DNA of 64,000 nucleotides from Thiotrichaceae bacterium (GCA_002401765.2 NVTY02000024.1:1-64000); one strand, 5' to 3'. Counted from the stretch's first letter, positions 25,103 through 34,938 are shown. Notes: generated by a model from the letters alone, not told the origin. Translations and numbers: made by a program.

Positions 25103-25585
25103 ATGCGCCAATTTTCCACTACCCAATTAACAACACCGCTAATCAACGCCAATCGCAGTGTGTTTACAACATGCCGTCAAATGTAAAAACGCGGCAACAT
25201 CTTTGAAAAATCCATTTAGGCTTAAATTAAATGAAAAAATAGCAGCCTAAACTCAAAAGCTTAGCGGCCACTCAATTGACACGGGGCAATGCTCAGACAT
25301 TTCTGCACAGCCTAAAATACTAGCACGAAAAACACACTGTATTCCAATTACATATATCGTCCTGCCCCAAGCAAACCTTTAATTAGTATGGAGAAAATTT
25401 TTGTTTAAAATTAACTAACAACACGCTTGATTAATAATAATTATCAACTATTTAGCGCATGCACTGTTGCGCACCCAGTCACATTATTCACTTAATTCTA
25501 ACCCCGATCACTGCAACTAAACCATTTTCCATGCTATCTTCAGGCAATAAAACCCGATAAGCAACGGATAGATAACTCAAAAGCT
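25103..25585. other. Intergenic region between moaA and the Kelch gene
   Basis: About 480 bases without a convincing gene, holding the divergent promoters. An inverted repeat TTTAGGCT (25215-25222) / AGCCTAAA (25244-25251) could fold with a 21-base loop. The part from 25390 is AT-rich. No molybdenum-cofactor riboswitch could be recognised by eye. Confidence 0.6.
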
Positions 25586-26518
25586 ATGCACGACATTAAA
25601 TACCATCAAGGAAAATGGGCCAGCAAACCAGCGATGAAAGTTGCCCGCTCTCACGGCCCAACGGCTGCTTATAATGGCAAAATATACGTCTTTGGCGGCG
25701 GCGGGCCCGATTTTAAAAGCCTAAACTCCACCACCACCTATGATCCAGTGCAAGACCGCTGGTCTGCGGGCAGTGAGATGCCAACCCTGCGCTCAGGTGC
25801 GATCGCAACCACTGTGGGAGATGCCATCTATATTATTGGCGGCGGCTTTAAAAAAGCCGATGGCAATTTTCAGTTTCTACGCACCACCGAAATCTACTAC
25901 CCGAAAACCGACAGCTGGGAAACCGGGCCAGATATGTTCCAGCCGCACGACTACCCCGCCGGCGCACTGCATGACAATCACATCTACATTTTGGGCGGGC
26001 ACCACCCTGATGCGACACTATCCGGCCCAAAGACCGACCCTGGCTTCGACTTCTGCGAACGATTAAACCTCGCCAGCGGCAAATGGGAAGAGATCAAGCC
26101 ACTACCCACCCCGCGCTTCGCGCTCGATGCCGTGGTGATGGATCAAAAAATTCTCACCATGGGTGGCGTCGCTTTCACCCCAGAGGGTTTCAACAACTTT
26201 GACCATATCGAAGCCTTCGATCCGACCAGCGGAGAATGGAGCCTAGACAGCCTCAAGCTACCATGGACGGCTGCTGGCTTGGGTTCGATCATGATTGATG
26301 ACACCCCGTTTATCTTTGGTGGTTACAGCGGTGATGGCATCTGCGATCACGCGGCCTGCTACGATAAAGCTAGCAAGACCTGGCAGCTGTTGCCACCGAT
26401 GCCTGCTCCGCTCGCAGCAATGGGCGTGGCACACATCGGCCGCACCATTTATCTAGTTGGTGGCTGGGCGGACGATGGGCGCACCCCGCTCAACAGTATC
26501 GTTGCCTATACCTATTGA
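25586..26518 (+). CDS. Kelch-repeat beta-propeller protein
   Basis: A 310-residue protein made almost wholly of Kelch motifs: six repeats can be read, each with a Gly-Gly (KIYVFGGGG, AIYIIGGGF, HIYILGGHH, KILTMGGVA, TPFIFGGYS, TIYLVGGWA) followed by a Tyr/Trp pattern such as YDPVQDRWSAG and YYPKTDSWETG. This gives a six-bladed propeller. There is no signal peptide, so it is probably cytosolic. The moeB gene begins four bases after its stop, so the two are co-expressed. No enzymatic motif is visible. A propeller as a neighbour of moeB is unusual, and its partner is unknown. Confidence 0.85.
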   Translation: MHDIKYHQGKWASKPAMKVARSHGPTAAYNGKIYVFGGGGPDFKSLNSTTTYDPVQDRWSAGSEMPTLRSGAIATTVGDAIYIIGGGFKKADGNFQFLRTTEIYYPKTDSWETGPDMFQPHDYPAGALHDNHIYILGGHHPDATLSGPKTDPGFDFCERLNLASGKWEEIKPLPTPRFALDAVVMDQKILTMGGVAFTPEGFNNFDHIEAFDPTSGEWSLDSLKLPWTAAGLGSIMIDDTPFIFGGYSGDGICDHAACYDKASKTWQLLPPMPAPLAAMGVAHIGRTIYLVGGWADDGRTPLNSIVAYTY

Positions 26519-26521
26519 GGG

Positions 26522-27283
26522 ATGGACGACCAGCAACTTGAACGCTACAGCCGCCACATCCTGCTACCCGAGATCGACATTGCAGGACAAACGCGGCTGC
26601 TCCAATCGAAAATACTGCTGATCGGTGCGGGCGGGCTCGGCTCGCCCGCTGCCATCTATCTCGCTAGCAGCGGCGTTGGGCAAATCACTCTCTGCGACGA
26701 TGATGACGTCGATCTCAGCAACCTGCAGCGCCAGATCGCTCACAGCAGCGAACGCATCGGACAAAACAAGGCCGACTCAGCGCAGACAACGCTGCACGCA
26801 ATCAACCCAGAAACCACCGTCATCCCCATCAAGCAGCGCCTAAACGGTGAGGCCTTACTAGCAGCCATTGCCGAGGCCGATATTGTGCTCGACGCCAGCG
26901 ATAACTTCGCCACCCGCTTTATGCTCAGTGATGCCTGCGTTAACACACAGACACCGCTCGTCTCCGGTGCGGCCATCCGGCTCTCTGGGCAGATATGCGT
27001 CTTCCGCAATGATGGCAGCGACACCCCTTGCTACCGCTGTCTATTTGATGAGTCCACCATCGCCAGCGAAGAGAACTGCGCCCAAAGCGGTGTTTTCGCC
27101 CCGCTCACTGGGATTATTGGCAGTATGATGGCCGCCGAGGCGCTCAAATTACTGCTGCCATTTGGCAAACCACTCGACACCCGGCTACTCACCCTGAACG
27201 TCGCCACCATGGAATGGCGCAGCCTAAAACTACAAAAAGACCCCGCCTGCCCCGCCTGCTCGTCCCGCTCGAGCTGCGCCTAA
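26522..27283 (+). CDS. moeB: Molybdopterin-synthase adenylyltransferase (MoeB/ThiF family)
   Basis: A 253-residue E1-like enzyme that adenylates the C-terminal Gly of MoaD. It has the start LERYSRHILLPEIDIAGQ, nucleotide loop GAGGLGSPAAIYLASSGVG near 33-51, DLSNLQRQIAHSSERIGQNKA, and the zinc-binding pairs CYRC near 170 and CPAC near the end. The ATG at 26522 has GAGGG directly abutting it, an unusually short spacing. ThiF for ThiS is the alternative role, but the moa genes nearby and the lack of thiamine genes favour MoeB. Confidence 0.88.
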   Translation: MDDQQLERYSRHILLPEIDIAGQTRLLQSKILLIGAGGLGSPAAIYLASSGVGQITLCDDDDVDLSNLQRQIAHSSERIGQNKADSAQTTLHAINPETTVIPIKQRLNGEALLAAIAEADIVLDASDNFATRFMLSDACVNTQTPLVSGAAIRLSGQICVFRNDGSDTPCYRCLFDESTIASEENCAQSGVFAPLTGIIGSMMAAEALKLLLPFGKPLDTRLLTLNVATMEWRSLKLQKDPACPACSSRSSCA

Positions 27284-27350
27284 AACGGCTAAAGTTCCGT
27301 TGATCCCGCCCGAAAACCTGACGTCAGGACGCAGATCCGTATTCCCGTGC

Positions 27351-27380
27351 TTTACAAGTCCCCGCCCCAGAGGGTAGAAT
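27351..27380 (+). promoter_or_regulatory. Candidate sigma-70 promoter of the rpsU operon
   Basis: TTTACA (27351-27356) and TAGAAT (27375-27380) are separated by 18 bases, about 50 bases before rpsU. This is a near-consensus housekeeping promoter and fits the start of the macromolecular-synthesis operon. A 12-base palindrome CCTGACGTCAGG lies just upstream near 27316-27327. Confidence 0.6.
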
Positions 27381-27428
27381 TCGCGGTTCGCTGTTTTAGG
27401 CTAAACCATTCATTAAAGAGGAAAGTAA

Positions 27429-27647
27429 ATGCCTGCTGTTCGTTTAAGAGAAAATGAGCCTTTCGAAGTTGCGGTACGTCGCTTCAAACGCATCTGTGAA
27501 AAAACCGGAATCATCTCTGAAGTCCGTCGTCGTGAATTCTACGAAAAGCCTACCGCTGTGCGTAAACGCAAAGCAGCGGCTGCCGTCAAGAGACAACAGA
27601 AAAAGACCTATAGCGAAAAAATGCGCACCGTTCGTGCGCCTTACTAA
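27429..27647 (+). CDS. rpsU: 30S ribosomal protein S21
   Basis: The 72-residue S21, a small basic protein of the 30S subunit involved in translation initiation. The whole sequence is typical: [20 protein letters not shown], then [20 protein letters not shown] and a Lys/Arg-rich tail. AAAGAGGAAAGTAA precedes the ATG, a strong ribosome site. It heads rpsU-yqeY-dnaG-rpoD. Confidence 0.97.
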   Translation: MPAVRLRENEPFEVAVRRFKRICEKTGIISEVRRREFYEKPTAVRKRKAAAAVKRQQKKTYSEKMRTVRAPY

Positions 27648-27672
27648 TAACGCTTAGTTAAGAACTGCCACG

Positions 27673-28125
27673 ATGGATAGCACGCTAACCCAGCGACTCA
27701 CCGACGACATGAAAACCGCCATGCGCAGCAAAGACGCGCATCGGCTGGGTGTCATCCGTTTAATCCGCGCTGCGATCAAGCAGCGCGAAATCGACGAGCG
27801 TATCGAGCTGAACGACAGCCAGGTGCTTGCCATTCTCGACAAGATGAACAAACAGCGTCGTGACTCCATCGAACAATACACCAATGGCAACCGCCTAGAC
27901 CTCGCTGAGGTTGAACGCGCCGAGATCGAAATCATTAAAAACTACCTGCCACCCGCCCTTAGCGAAGCAGCGCTAGAAACAATGATTAGCGAGGCCATCG
28001 CCACCAGCGGTGCTAGCTCGCCTAAAGATATGGGGAAAGTGATCGGCCTATTAAAAGACAAACTGCAAGGCCGCGCCGACATGGGTGCCGTTAGCGGACA
28101 GATCAAAGCCAAACTTGGCGCATAA
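27673..28125 (+). CDS. GatB/YqeY domain protein
   Basis: A 150-residue protein homologous to the tail domain of the GatB amidotransferase subunit: LTDDMKTAMRSKDAHRLGVIRLI near the N-terminus, KQREIDERIELND, the KMNKQRRDSIEQY and ELIKNYLP-like IEIIKNYLPPALSE blocks, and a C-terminal GKVIGLLKDKLQGRADMG. Its role is not firmly known; a tRNA-related function is supposed. It is in its usual place between rpsU and dnaG. A hairpin (CCGCC 28146-28150, GGCGG 28161-28165) after its stop may modulate transcription into dnaG. Confidence 0.9.
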   Translation: MDSTLTQRLTDDMKTAMRSKDAHRLGVIRLIRAAIKQREIDERIELNDSQVLAILDKMNKQRRDSIEQYTNGNRLDLAEVERAEIEIIKNYLPPALSEAALETMISEAIATSGASSPKDMGKVIGLLKDKLQGRADMGAVSGQIKAKLGA

Positions 28126-28200
28126 ACGCTGCATCCACTTGTCATACCGCCAAATTCAAACGGCGGCACTGACAAACCCTTCTAGATAGACGATTACGCG

Positions 28201-29961
28201 ATGGCTGGAAAAATTCCGCAGCAATTCATCGACGAGCTTCTCGCACGCGTCGATATCGTGGATTTGATCGACGCCTCCGTGCCGCTCAAAAAGACGGGCC
28301 GCAACCACAGCGCCTGCTGCCCATTCCACGACGAAAAAACCCCCTCCTTCACCGTCAGCCAGGACAAACAATTTTACCACTGCTTCGGCTGTCATGCCCA
28401 CGGCACCGCCATCAGCTTCTTAATGGAATATGAACGACTCGGCTTCCTTGACGCGGTACGCGACCTTGCCGCCCACGTCGGCATGGAGGTCCCGCAGGGC
28501 AGTCACTCCACCAGCAGCGCACAAAATGACAGCAAGCCACTCTATGAGCTAATGCAACAGGTCGCCAACTTCTATCGCCAGCAGCTCAAAGAGCACCCCA
28601 AGGGCAGTCAGGCAGTCGACTACCTCAAGGCACGCAACCTAAGTAACGAAACCGCCGTAGAATTTGGCGTTGGCTACGCCCCGTCCGGCTGGGACACACT
28701 ACAGAAACACTTCGGCAGCGACAGCACCCAGCCACTCGCCACCACCGGCATGCTGATCAGAAAAGATAACGGCAGCCACTATGACCGCTTTCGTGAACGC
28801 ATCATGTTTCCAATCCACGACTCACGCGGGCGTGTTATTGGCTTTGGCGGGCGCGTGCTGGGCGATGATACCCCCAAATACCTCAACTCACCTGAAACCC
28901 CGCTCTTCCACAAAGGGAAGGCACTTTACGGCCTATTTGAGGCGCGCCAGGCCAATCGCAACATCTCACGCCTACTGATCGTCGAAGGCTACATGGACGT
29001 GGTCATGCTGGCACAACACGACATCCGTTACGCCGTCGCGACCTTAGGCACCGCCACCACCGTCGAACATTTAGCGTTAATGTTCCGCACCACCAGCGAG
29101 GTCGTCTTCTGTTTCGATGGTGACCGCGCAGGGCGCGAAGCCGCCAATCGCGCGCTAGAGAACACCCTGCCCGCAATGCAGGCCGGCCGGCAAGCACGCT
29201 TTCTGTTCCTACCCGACGGTGAAGACCCAGATTCACTTGTGCAAAAAGAGGGCAAAGAATCGTTCGAGGTACGCATCGACACAGCCGTGCCACTTTCAAC
29301 CTATCTCTACGAGCACCTCGCCAAGCAGGTTGACATGAGCAGTATCGACGGCCAGGCACGCCTGGTTGAGCTGGCACGACCACACCTCAAAAAGCTCCCC
29401 TCAGGCGTCTTCAAACACATGATGGTCACTCGCCTGGCAAAGATCACACGCATGGAAGAGCGCAGCCTAAGCCGTCTACTGGGCAACAACGAGCCTGTCA
29501 CCGCAAACAGCGCGCCACCGCGCCACCAACGGCCACGCGGCAATAAGCAAGGTAAGCAGCCATCGCTGGTACGCCAGGCAATCACACTGCTGCTCAACAC
29601 GCCTGCCCTAGGGCAGCTTGAAGCAGAGCCACAGCGCTTCGCCTCGCTCAATACGCCCGGCATCACACTTTTAATCGAATTACTTGAAATGTTGAGAACC
29701 AGCCCACATCTCACAACCGGCGCAGTGCTAGAACGGTGGCGCGAGCGAGAAGAAGGTCGCTATCTAGCCAAACTAGTCCAGCAGGAAAACCTAGTCGACA
29801 AAGAATACCAGCAGCAGGAATTTCGCGATCTGCTACAGCAGCTTTATCGACAACACTGTTCGCAACGGATTGAAATCCTCTGCAACAAACCGACATCCGA
29901 ACATTCAGACGCTGAAAAGCGGGAATTACAACAATTATTTAAAGAAAAATCGGGAATTTAA
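28201..29961 (+). CDS. dnaG: DNA primase
   Basis: A 586-residue DnaG that makes RNA primers at the replication fork. The zinc-binding CHC2 domain is visible as CCPFHDEKTPSF and YHCFGCHAHG (about residues 39-68). The TOPRIM core has LLIVEGYMDVVML near 258 with the catalytic Glu, and CFDGDRAGREAA near 303. The C-terminal 150 residues are the helicase-binding domain. The length is within the normal range. It is the second essential gene of the operon, followed by rpoD after about 125 bases, where an extra promoter (TATAGAAT near 30026) seems likely. Confidence 0.96.
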   Translation: MAGKIPQQFIDELLARVDIVDLIDASVPLKKTGRNHSACCPFHDEKTPSFTVSQDKQFYHCFGCHAHGTAISFLMEYERLGFLDAVRDLAAHVGMEVPQGSHSTSSAQNDSKPLYELMQQVANFYRQQLKEHPKGSQAVDYLKARNLSNETAVEFGVGYAPSGWDTLQKHFGSDSTQPLATTGMLIRKDNGSHYDRFRERIMFPIHDSRGRVIGFGGRVLGDDTPKYLNSPETPLFHKGKALYGLFEARQANRNISRLLIVEGYMDVVMLAQHDIRYAVATLGTATTVEHLALMFRTTSEVVFCFDGDRAGREAANRALENTLPAMQAGRQARFLFLPDGEDPDSLVQKEGKESFEVRIDTAVPLSTYLYEHLAKQVDMSSIDGQARLVELARPHLKKLPSGVFKHMMVTRLAKITRMEERSLSRLLGNNEPVTANSAPPRHQRPRGNKQGKQPSLVRQAITLLLNTPALGQLEAEPQRFASLNTPGITLLIELLEMLRTSPHLTTGAVLERWREREEGRYLAKLVQQENLVDKEYQQQEFRDLLQQLYRQHCSQRIEILCNKPTSEHSDAEKRELQQLFKEKSGI

Positions 29962-30088
29962 TTACAAATTCACAACATCCGCGCCAAAGGTCGTTTTTCG
30001 GGGTTCTCAGACCCCACCAAAATGTTATAGAATAGCGGGCTATTTTTTGCGCTCACGCATCACTGTATGAAGGAAGGGCTCACGCCAC

Positions 30089-31894
30089 ATGAATCAAGCA
30101 CAGCAGCAATCTCAGCTTAAGATACTGATAGCAAAAGGCAAAGAACAGGGTTACCTCACCTACCGCGAAATCAACGATCATCTACCCAGCGATATCGTCG
30201 ATCCAGATCAGATCGAAGACATCGTTGGTATGATCAATGACATGGGCATCACGGTTCACGAAGTCGCACCTGACACCGATAGCCTTGCGATCTCAGACTC
30301 CTCTGCCGCCAGCACCGATGATGATGCCGCCGAAGAGGCCGCCGCCGCACTCGCCAGCGTAGACAGTGAATTTGGTCGCACCACCGACCCTGTGCGCATG
30401 TACATGCGTGAAATGGGCACGGTTGAGCTGCTAACCCGCGAAGGTGAAATCAAGATCGCTAAGCGCATCGAAGCTGGCCAACGCCAAATGATGCTGGCAC
30501 TTGCCACCTACCCGCAGACCATTCATAAGCTGCTTGAAGTGCAAACCAAGGTCGCAAATGAAGAGACTCGCCTAAATGACCTGCTAACCGGCTTTATCGA
30601 CCCTTACGCGGAAGATGTCATTCCGCCACCAGCGCCACCAAAGAGCAGTGATGATGCCGACGATGATGAAGAAGTTGTCGACACCGGCCCGGATCCTGAA
30701 GAGGTACGCGAACGTTTTGCAGAGATCAAAAAACGCTATGACGCGGTGATCACTGCCATCGAAAAAGACAATAATGACCTGGTCACCAACCAGAAGCTGC
30801 GTAGCGAAATGGCTGAACCCATTATAGAGCTTAAGCTAAGCCCTAAGCTTATTGATGTGCTGGTCAAAAACATGCGCGGCATGGTTCGCCGCATCCGCGA
30901 CCAGGAAAAGGTCATCATGGACATCTGCGTGAGCAAGGCGCACATGCCGCGTAAACAGTTCATCACCTCATTTCCAGATAACGAGACCGACCTGACCTGG
31001 TTATCAAAGCAGATCGATGGCGGTCACAGCTACTCGCCTGTTCTCAAAGAGCATGAAGAAGATATTTTGCGCGCACAGGGCAAGCTGGTTGCCATACAAG
31101 AAGAGTCACACCTGTTTATTCATGAGATCAAGGACATCAACCGCAAAATCTCAATCGGCGAAGCGAAGGCACGCCGCGCCAAGAAAGAGATGGTTGAAGC
31201 CAACCTACGACTGGTTATCTCGATTGCAAAGAAATACACCAACCGTGGCCTACAATTCCTCGACCTGATTCAGGAAGGCAACATCGGCCTTATGAAGGCG
31301 GTCGACAAATTTGAATACCGTCGTGGTTACAAGTTCTCAACCTACGCCACCTGGTGGATTCGCCAGGCGATCACGCGCTCGATTGCCGATCAGGCCCGTA
31401 CCATTCGAATCCCAGTACATATGATTGAGACCATCAACAAGCTCAACCGTATCTCGCGTCAGATGCTGCAGGAGATGGGGCGTGAAGCAACGCCAGAAGA
31501 GCTATCGATCCGCATGGAGATGCCAGAAGACAAGGTTCGTAAGGTACTGAAGATTGCCAAAGAGCCTATCTCAATGGAAACCCCAATTGGTGATGATGAA
31601 GATTCGCACCTCGGAGATTTCATCGAAGATCCAAACGTGATGGCGCCGCCCGACGCCGCCACCGTTGAAGGACTGCGCGAAGCGACCAACTCCGTACTCG
31701 AAAGCCTCACCGCACGTGAAGCCAAAGTACTGCGGATGCGTTTTGGTATCGGCATGAACACCGATCACACCCTGGAAGAGGTCGGCAAACAGTTTGACGT
31801 CACGCGTGAGCGTATTCGTCAGATCGAAGCGAAAGCACTGCGCAAGCTACGCCACCCAAGCCGCTCCGACCCACTGCGCAGCTTCAGCGACTAA
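30089..31894 (+). CDS. rpoD: RNA polymerase primary sigma factor (sigma-70)
   Basis: A 601-residue RpoD. The N-terminal region 1.1 ([20 protein letters not shown]) is present, which marks a primary rather than alternative sigma factor. Region 1.2 is [16 protein letters not shown]. The non-conserved region contains an acidic stretch (SDDADDDEE). Region 2 has [20 protein letters not shown] and [17 protein letters not shown], and region 4 has [19 protein letters not shown]. It is followed by a good terminator. The start at 30089 has AAGGAAGGG upstream. Confidence 0.98.
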   Translation: MNQAQQQSQLKILIAKGKEQGYLTYREINDHLPSDIVDPDQIEDIVGMINDMGITVHEVAPDTDSLAISDSSAASTDDDAAEEAAAALASVDSEFGRTTDPVRMYMREMGTVELLTREGEIKIAKRIEAGQRQMMLALATYPQTIHKLLEVQTKVANEETRLNDLLTGFIDPYAEDVIPPPAPPKSSDDADDDEEVVDTGPDPEEVRERFAEIKKRYDAVITAIEKDNNDLVTNQKLRSEMAEPIIELKLSPKLIDVLVKNMRGMVRRIRDQEKVIMDICVSKAHMPRKQFITSFPDNETDLTWLSKQIDGGHSYSPVLKEHEEDILRAQGKLVAIQEESHLFIHEIKDINRKISIGEAKARRAKKEMVEANLRLVISIAKKYTNRGLQFLDLIQEGNIGLMKAVDKFEYRRGYKFSTYATWWIRQAITRSIADQARTIRIPVHMIETINKLNRISRQMLQEMGREATPEELSIRMEMPEDKVRKVLKIAKEPISMETPIGDDEDSHLGDFIEDPNVMAPPDAATVEGLREATNSVLESLTAREAKVLRMRFGIGMNTDHTLEEVGKQFDVTRERIRQIEAKALRKLRHPSRSDPLRSFSD

Positions 31895-31916
31895 CCACTA
31901 GCCACAGCAAAATAGA

Positions 31917-31946
31917 AAGGCGAAGCTAACCACCTCGCCTTTTTTA
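31917..31946 (+). terminator. Rho-independent terminator of the rpoD operon
   Basis: AAGGCGA (31917-31923) pairs with TCGCCTT (31935-31941) and runs straight into a T tract. It lies about 20 bases after the rpoD stop. Confidence 0.88.
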
Positions 31947-31976
31947 CTTTTATAACAACAGAATGACAAAAATCAG

Positions 31977-32006
31977 GTGACGTAGCTTTTAGCAAAACGT
32001 TATACT
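31977..32006 (+). promoter_or_regulatory. Candidate promoter of the tRNA gene
   Basis: GTGACG (31977-31982) and TATACT (32001-32006) are 18 bases apart and lie 14 bases before the tRNA. The -10 box is close to consensus; the -35 is moderate. Confidence 0.5.
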
Positions 32007-32020
32007 GCACATCCTAATAA

Positions 32021-32097
<77 letters not shown>

Positions 32098-32239
32098 TAA
32101 AATCAATCACTTACCCCGCGCCGCCAAATCCGAACCATTCATTTGGGACATTCTCCGGACAAATTTAAAACTCAAATAGCCACACTATCGAGTGAAAACC
32201 TGTATTAAGCAGCCAGGCTAAAGAGCAGGCCATCATATT

Positions 32240-32512
32240 TTATTCCGCCACACCACCATCACGCTTTTCAAGCGCCTGCGCCTCCTCCGAAATACGGCGC
32301 ACCCCAAAGATCATCTTGGGTGGCACCCCCATCTCAAGATCAACCCCCGTGATGCGATAGTTCGAACCACGCTGCTTAAGGATTGCGTTCACCTTCTCCT
32401 GCTTTTTCATCGACATAATAATGGTATCCGCGATCAGTTCATCGCTACTGAATGCCATCGTTTTATCCAGTACCTTGCCGGAGAGCTCTTTTGCTTTGTC
32501 GAAGAGTGCCAT
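32240..32512 (-). CDS. Small conserved-looking hypothetical protein (90 aa)
   Basis: A 90-residue soluble protein that begins MALFDKAKELSGKVLDKTM with no signal or membrane segment. Its ordered helix/strand pattern (ELIADTIIMSMKKQEKVNAI, then YRITGVDLEMGVPPKMIFGV) suggests a small alpha/beta fold. AGTTTTAATC precedes the ATG, a weak ribosome site. It is alone on the minus strand after the tRNA. I do not recognise the family. Confidence 0.6.
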   Translation of the reverse strand: MALFDKAKELSGKVLDKTMAFSSDELIADTIIMSMKKQEKVNAILKQRGSNYRITGVDLEMGVPPKMIFGVRRISEEAQALEKRDGGVAE

Positions 32513-32553
32513 GATTAAAACTCCAGTCTAATTTGGGATGGTAACTACTTTAA

Positions 32554-32730
32554 GGGCAGCTCTATTCATTCATGAACGCAGCGCTTAAACCCCCAATCCA
32601 CTACATCAGCGTTGCCCATTTTGGCAATAGTCCCGCTACGGTGTGCCCCTTGGGTATGACCTGCTATTGACGCCTTGAGGTAACGAATCTGGCATTCAAT
32701 CTGCCACGCTCAGAATTAATAGAGCTGCCC
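32554..32730. mobile_element. MITE-like inverted-repeat element
   Basis: GGGCAGCTCTATTCATTC at the left end is matched by the reverse complement of GAATTAATAGAGCTGCCC at the right end (two differences over 18 bases). TTTAA flanks both sides (32549-32553 and 32731-32735), a possible target duplication. The 177-base interior has no ORF. This is the structure of a non-autonomous transposon; the parent family is not identified. Confidence 0.55.
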
Positions 32731-32780
32731 TTTAAGCAAGTATGGACCTCGTCATAGCAATAGGCCAGCCTAAAATATAT

Positions 32781-32833
32781 GTAGCCCAGGCTGAGTTCCA
32801 AGCGAGACCCGGGGGAATCCCGGCCTAAACCCA
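32781..32833. repeat. REP-like palindromic repeat
   Basis: GTAGCCCAGGCTGAG, then AGCGAGACCCGGGGGAATCC and CGGCCTAAACCCACC resemble the dispersed palindromes with GTAGCCCGGG ends seen in many proteobacteria. A single copy is visible in this window. Confidence 0.5.
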
Positions 32834-33015
32834 CCAAACAGAATCGCTTTCTTATCCAACTATATAGCAGTTAACTCCGATTTTAATCGCGCCTATCTAA
32901 CCGACGGTTAAGCATCCAGATTGGTTCGTGAACTTCTTCACAACTATGTAATTGTTCTTGTTGGACACTATGCCATTACAAAGCACCGACACGGAACCGT
33001 AAGTAAGAAATGGTA

Positions 33016-33081
33016 AGGGGAGGTCGATGAGATGATGAAACGTTTCGCACCACGGATGGCCTCGCGCTCATCACCTCCCCT
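33016..33081. repeat. Long imperfect inverted repeat
   Basis: AGGGGAGGTCGATGAG (33016-33031) pairs with CTCATCACCTCCCCT (33067-33081) with one unpaired base, enclosing a 35-base loop. There is no T tract, so it is not a standard terminator. It may be the remains of a small element or a structured RNA. Confidence 0.45.
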
Positions 33082-33175
33082 GAGAGGTACTTTTAACCAC
33101 TAATCCCCTCACCCAAACCAGCAAAACACTTCAGCCTATTAAGTAGAAGGAGTGATGGACTCGCTATCGTCATCA

Positions 33176-33772
33176 CTACTGAGAGGCGATTTTTTCAATT
33201 TCGGCATCCAGATCACCATGCGCTTTATCAGACATCATACGCTGCCATAATGCTTTCTGATTCTTGTAACTAGTCTTTAACGCATCCTGGGCATTAGCAA
33301 TAGAGGCCTCAGGGTCCATACCGACTAACACGTACAACACACCACCAGGGCTTTTACGAATCTTAAAGGTACGAGTACCGTAAAGAGTCTCATTAGTAAT
33401 CTGCTTACTAACATCAGAAGTTACCGCGTCCACGGTCTCATCATCACCAACACCTGTCGTTTCAACATAACTCTTGATCAATTGTTTCACATGTACTTTC
33501 ATTTGAGCCGCCAAGGCATTTCGAGCCGAGGCAACTGCTTGTGTTTTCTGAAACTGATGACCTGCCTTAGTCGCGCGAAATGAACCTACCGCAGAAACGG
33601 GTACATCAGGAACAGGCATGTCACATACCCAATCTGGTGCGGCCACTTCAGGCACATCAGGAAAGGTGCAATCTGGCACCGCTGCAACTTCCTGTTTCGG
33701 CGTACTGCTACAAGCAGCAAGCCCTGCTATCAATGCCATCGTCATAATTGATCGTGGTAAAAATTTATTCAT
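33176..33772 (-). CDS. LPP20-family outer-membrane lipoprotein
   Basis: A 198-residue lipoprotein. The signal ends in the lipobox LAAC (Cys21), followed by SSTPKQ. The mature part reads PDWVCDMPVPDVPVSAVGSFRATKAGHQFQKTQAVASARNALA in pieces, which fits the LPP20/FlgP-like fold: a strand, then a helix rich in Ala, then VLYVLVGMDP. It is the last of three lipoprotein genes on the minus strand, which probably make one surface complex. The family includes FlgP; no flagellar genes are near, so a motility role is not supported here. Confidence 0.82.
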   Translation of the reverse strand: MNKFLPRSIMTMALIAGLAACSSTPKQEVAAVPDCTFPDVPEVAAPDWVCDMPVPDVPVSAVGSFRATKAGHQFQKTQAVASARNALAAQMKVHVKQLIKSYVETTGVGDDETVDAVTSDVSKQITNETLYGTRTFKIRKSPGGVLYVLVGMDPEASIANAQDALKTSYKNQKALWQRMMSDKAHGDLDAEIEKIASQ

Positions 33773-33856
33773 CGGTTAACTCCTCTTAATTCAGTGTTTA
33801 TCCCAAAAGCACCTACTCTAAATATCATATGATCTCAACGTAAAATAAGCCAAATA

Positions 33857-34885
33857 CTATTGCTTTGTAAAATTAGCCATTTTTTCGAACAGACTTGTTT
33901 TAAATAGTATAGTAACGGTATCACCAAGCATTAATTTATTAGCACCTTCTTTGTCTCCAATAAAAATCCATGAATAGTGGTCCTCAACCTGATCAGTAAT
34001 TTCAGCAATACCCAATGGAATCACCTCACTTTCTGACTTTTTGGTCAGTGGATTTACCACCATTTCTTCTCGATGAATTTCAACACTCAATCCTTTATCC
34101 GCACCATTGATGCTACCTAATGAGATTTTAAAAATATCCCCACCCTTTCCGCCGCGGCGCTCTGTAATATACCCCTTAGGCGAAAAATGGTTTTGTAACG
34201 TAGTTCGTTCACGGTCAATCGCATTAGACGCTGCTTTTTGCAACAAACCACTCGTGCGCTCATCTGAATTATTGCAACGACTACTACGGCTAAACCAGTA
34301 ATTAGCCCTCACATCTTCCGACTCGGTTTTACCACCGCTAATCTTAATACCATCAATCAATGTTAAAGAGGGTAGTTTGTACACTTTCAGCATACCCGCC
34401 ACGTCTGCGCTGTAAGAACATCGAGGGCCAACGTAGTGGCTTTTACCTTTTTTGTCCGTATAGGTGTAGGCCTCGCGGAATTTAGAACTCGATTTAGCCA
34501 GAGAAAGGCTGCTCATTACCGCATAATCGGCAACACTCGGGCCATCCCAGGAACCTGATCCCTTCACCTCTACCAGCATAATTTCATTTTTAAGCTTACT
34601 CGCCACTGATCTATCAATAAGCTCAGCTGACTCCGCAATATAACCCTCAATCGCACCAGTAGCAGCCTCTCCAATATTCAGCTTCTTTGCCAGCTCTGCT
34701 TTATTTTCAGTTTGAAACACCACCACTTTAATACGATCACCCGCTAACTGCGCCTCAGTTGGCGGGTTAGCGTTCATTGGAATACTCACACGCTGAAATT
34801 CACCCGGATTAATTGATTTAGGCCCCAAAATAGCACAACCACTCGCGAGTAATACAATGGATACAACTGTAAAAAATCGTAACAT
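33857..34885 (-). CDS. Lipoprotein, CsgG/FlgT-like architecture (tentative)
   Basis: A 342-residue protein with signal and lipobox LASGC (Cys17). The middle (IKVVVFQTENKA, AELIDRSVASKLKN) resembles the strand-helix pattern of CsgG-like assembly lipoproteins. The C-terminal 90 residues contain short strands ending in GDKEGANKLMLGDTVTILFK, like the SH3-like end domain of FlgT. It lies between two LPP20-type lipoprotein genes, a set reminiscent of flgO/flgP/flgT in Vibrio, though without motility genes. The assignment is by pattern only. Confidence 0.7.
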   Translation of the reverse strand: MLRFFTVVSIVLLASGCAILGPKSINPGEFQRVSIPMNANPPTEAQLAGDRIKVVVFQTENKAELAKKLNIGEAATGAIEGYIAESAELIDRSVASKLKNEIMLVEVKGSGSWDGPSVADYAVMSSLSLAKSSSKFREAYTYTDKKGKSHYVGPRCSYSADVAGMLKVYKLPSLTLIDGIKISGGKTESEDVRANYWFSRSSRCNNSDERTSGLLQKAASNAIDRERTTLQNHFSPKGYITERRGGKGGDIFKISLGSINGADKGLSVEIHREEMVVNPLTKKSESEVIPLGIAEITDQVEDHYSWIFIGDKEGANKLMLGDTVTILFKTSLFEKMANFTKQ

Positions 34886-34938
34886 TTCCCCCTCCTTAAA
34901 TAATTATGATAACTAAATTTGGAGTTTTTCAGTACTGC

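Larger units (their letters stand above)
32513..33175. other. Intergenic repeat-rich region
   Basis: About 660 bases without a supported gene. It holds an inverted-repeat element (32554-32730), a REP-like palindrome (32781-32833) and a long hairpin (33016-33081). The remaining stretches, for example 32840-33010, show nothing recognisable. Confidence 0.6.
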
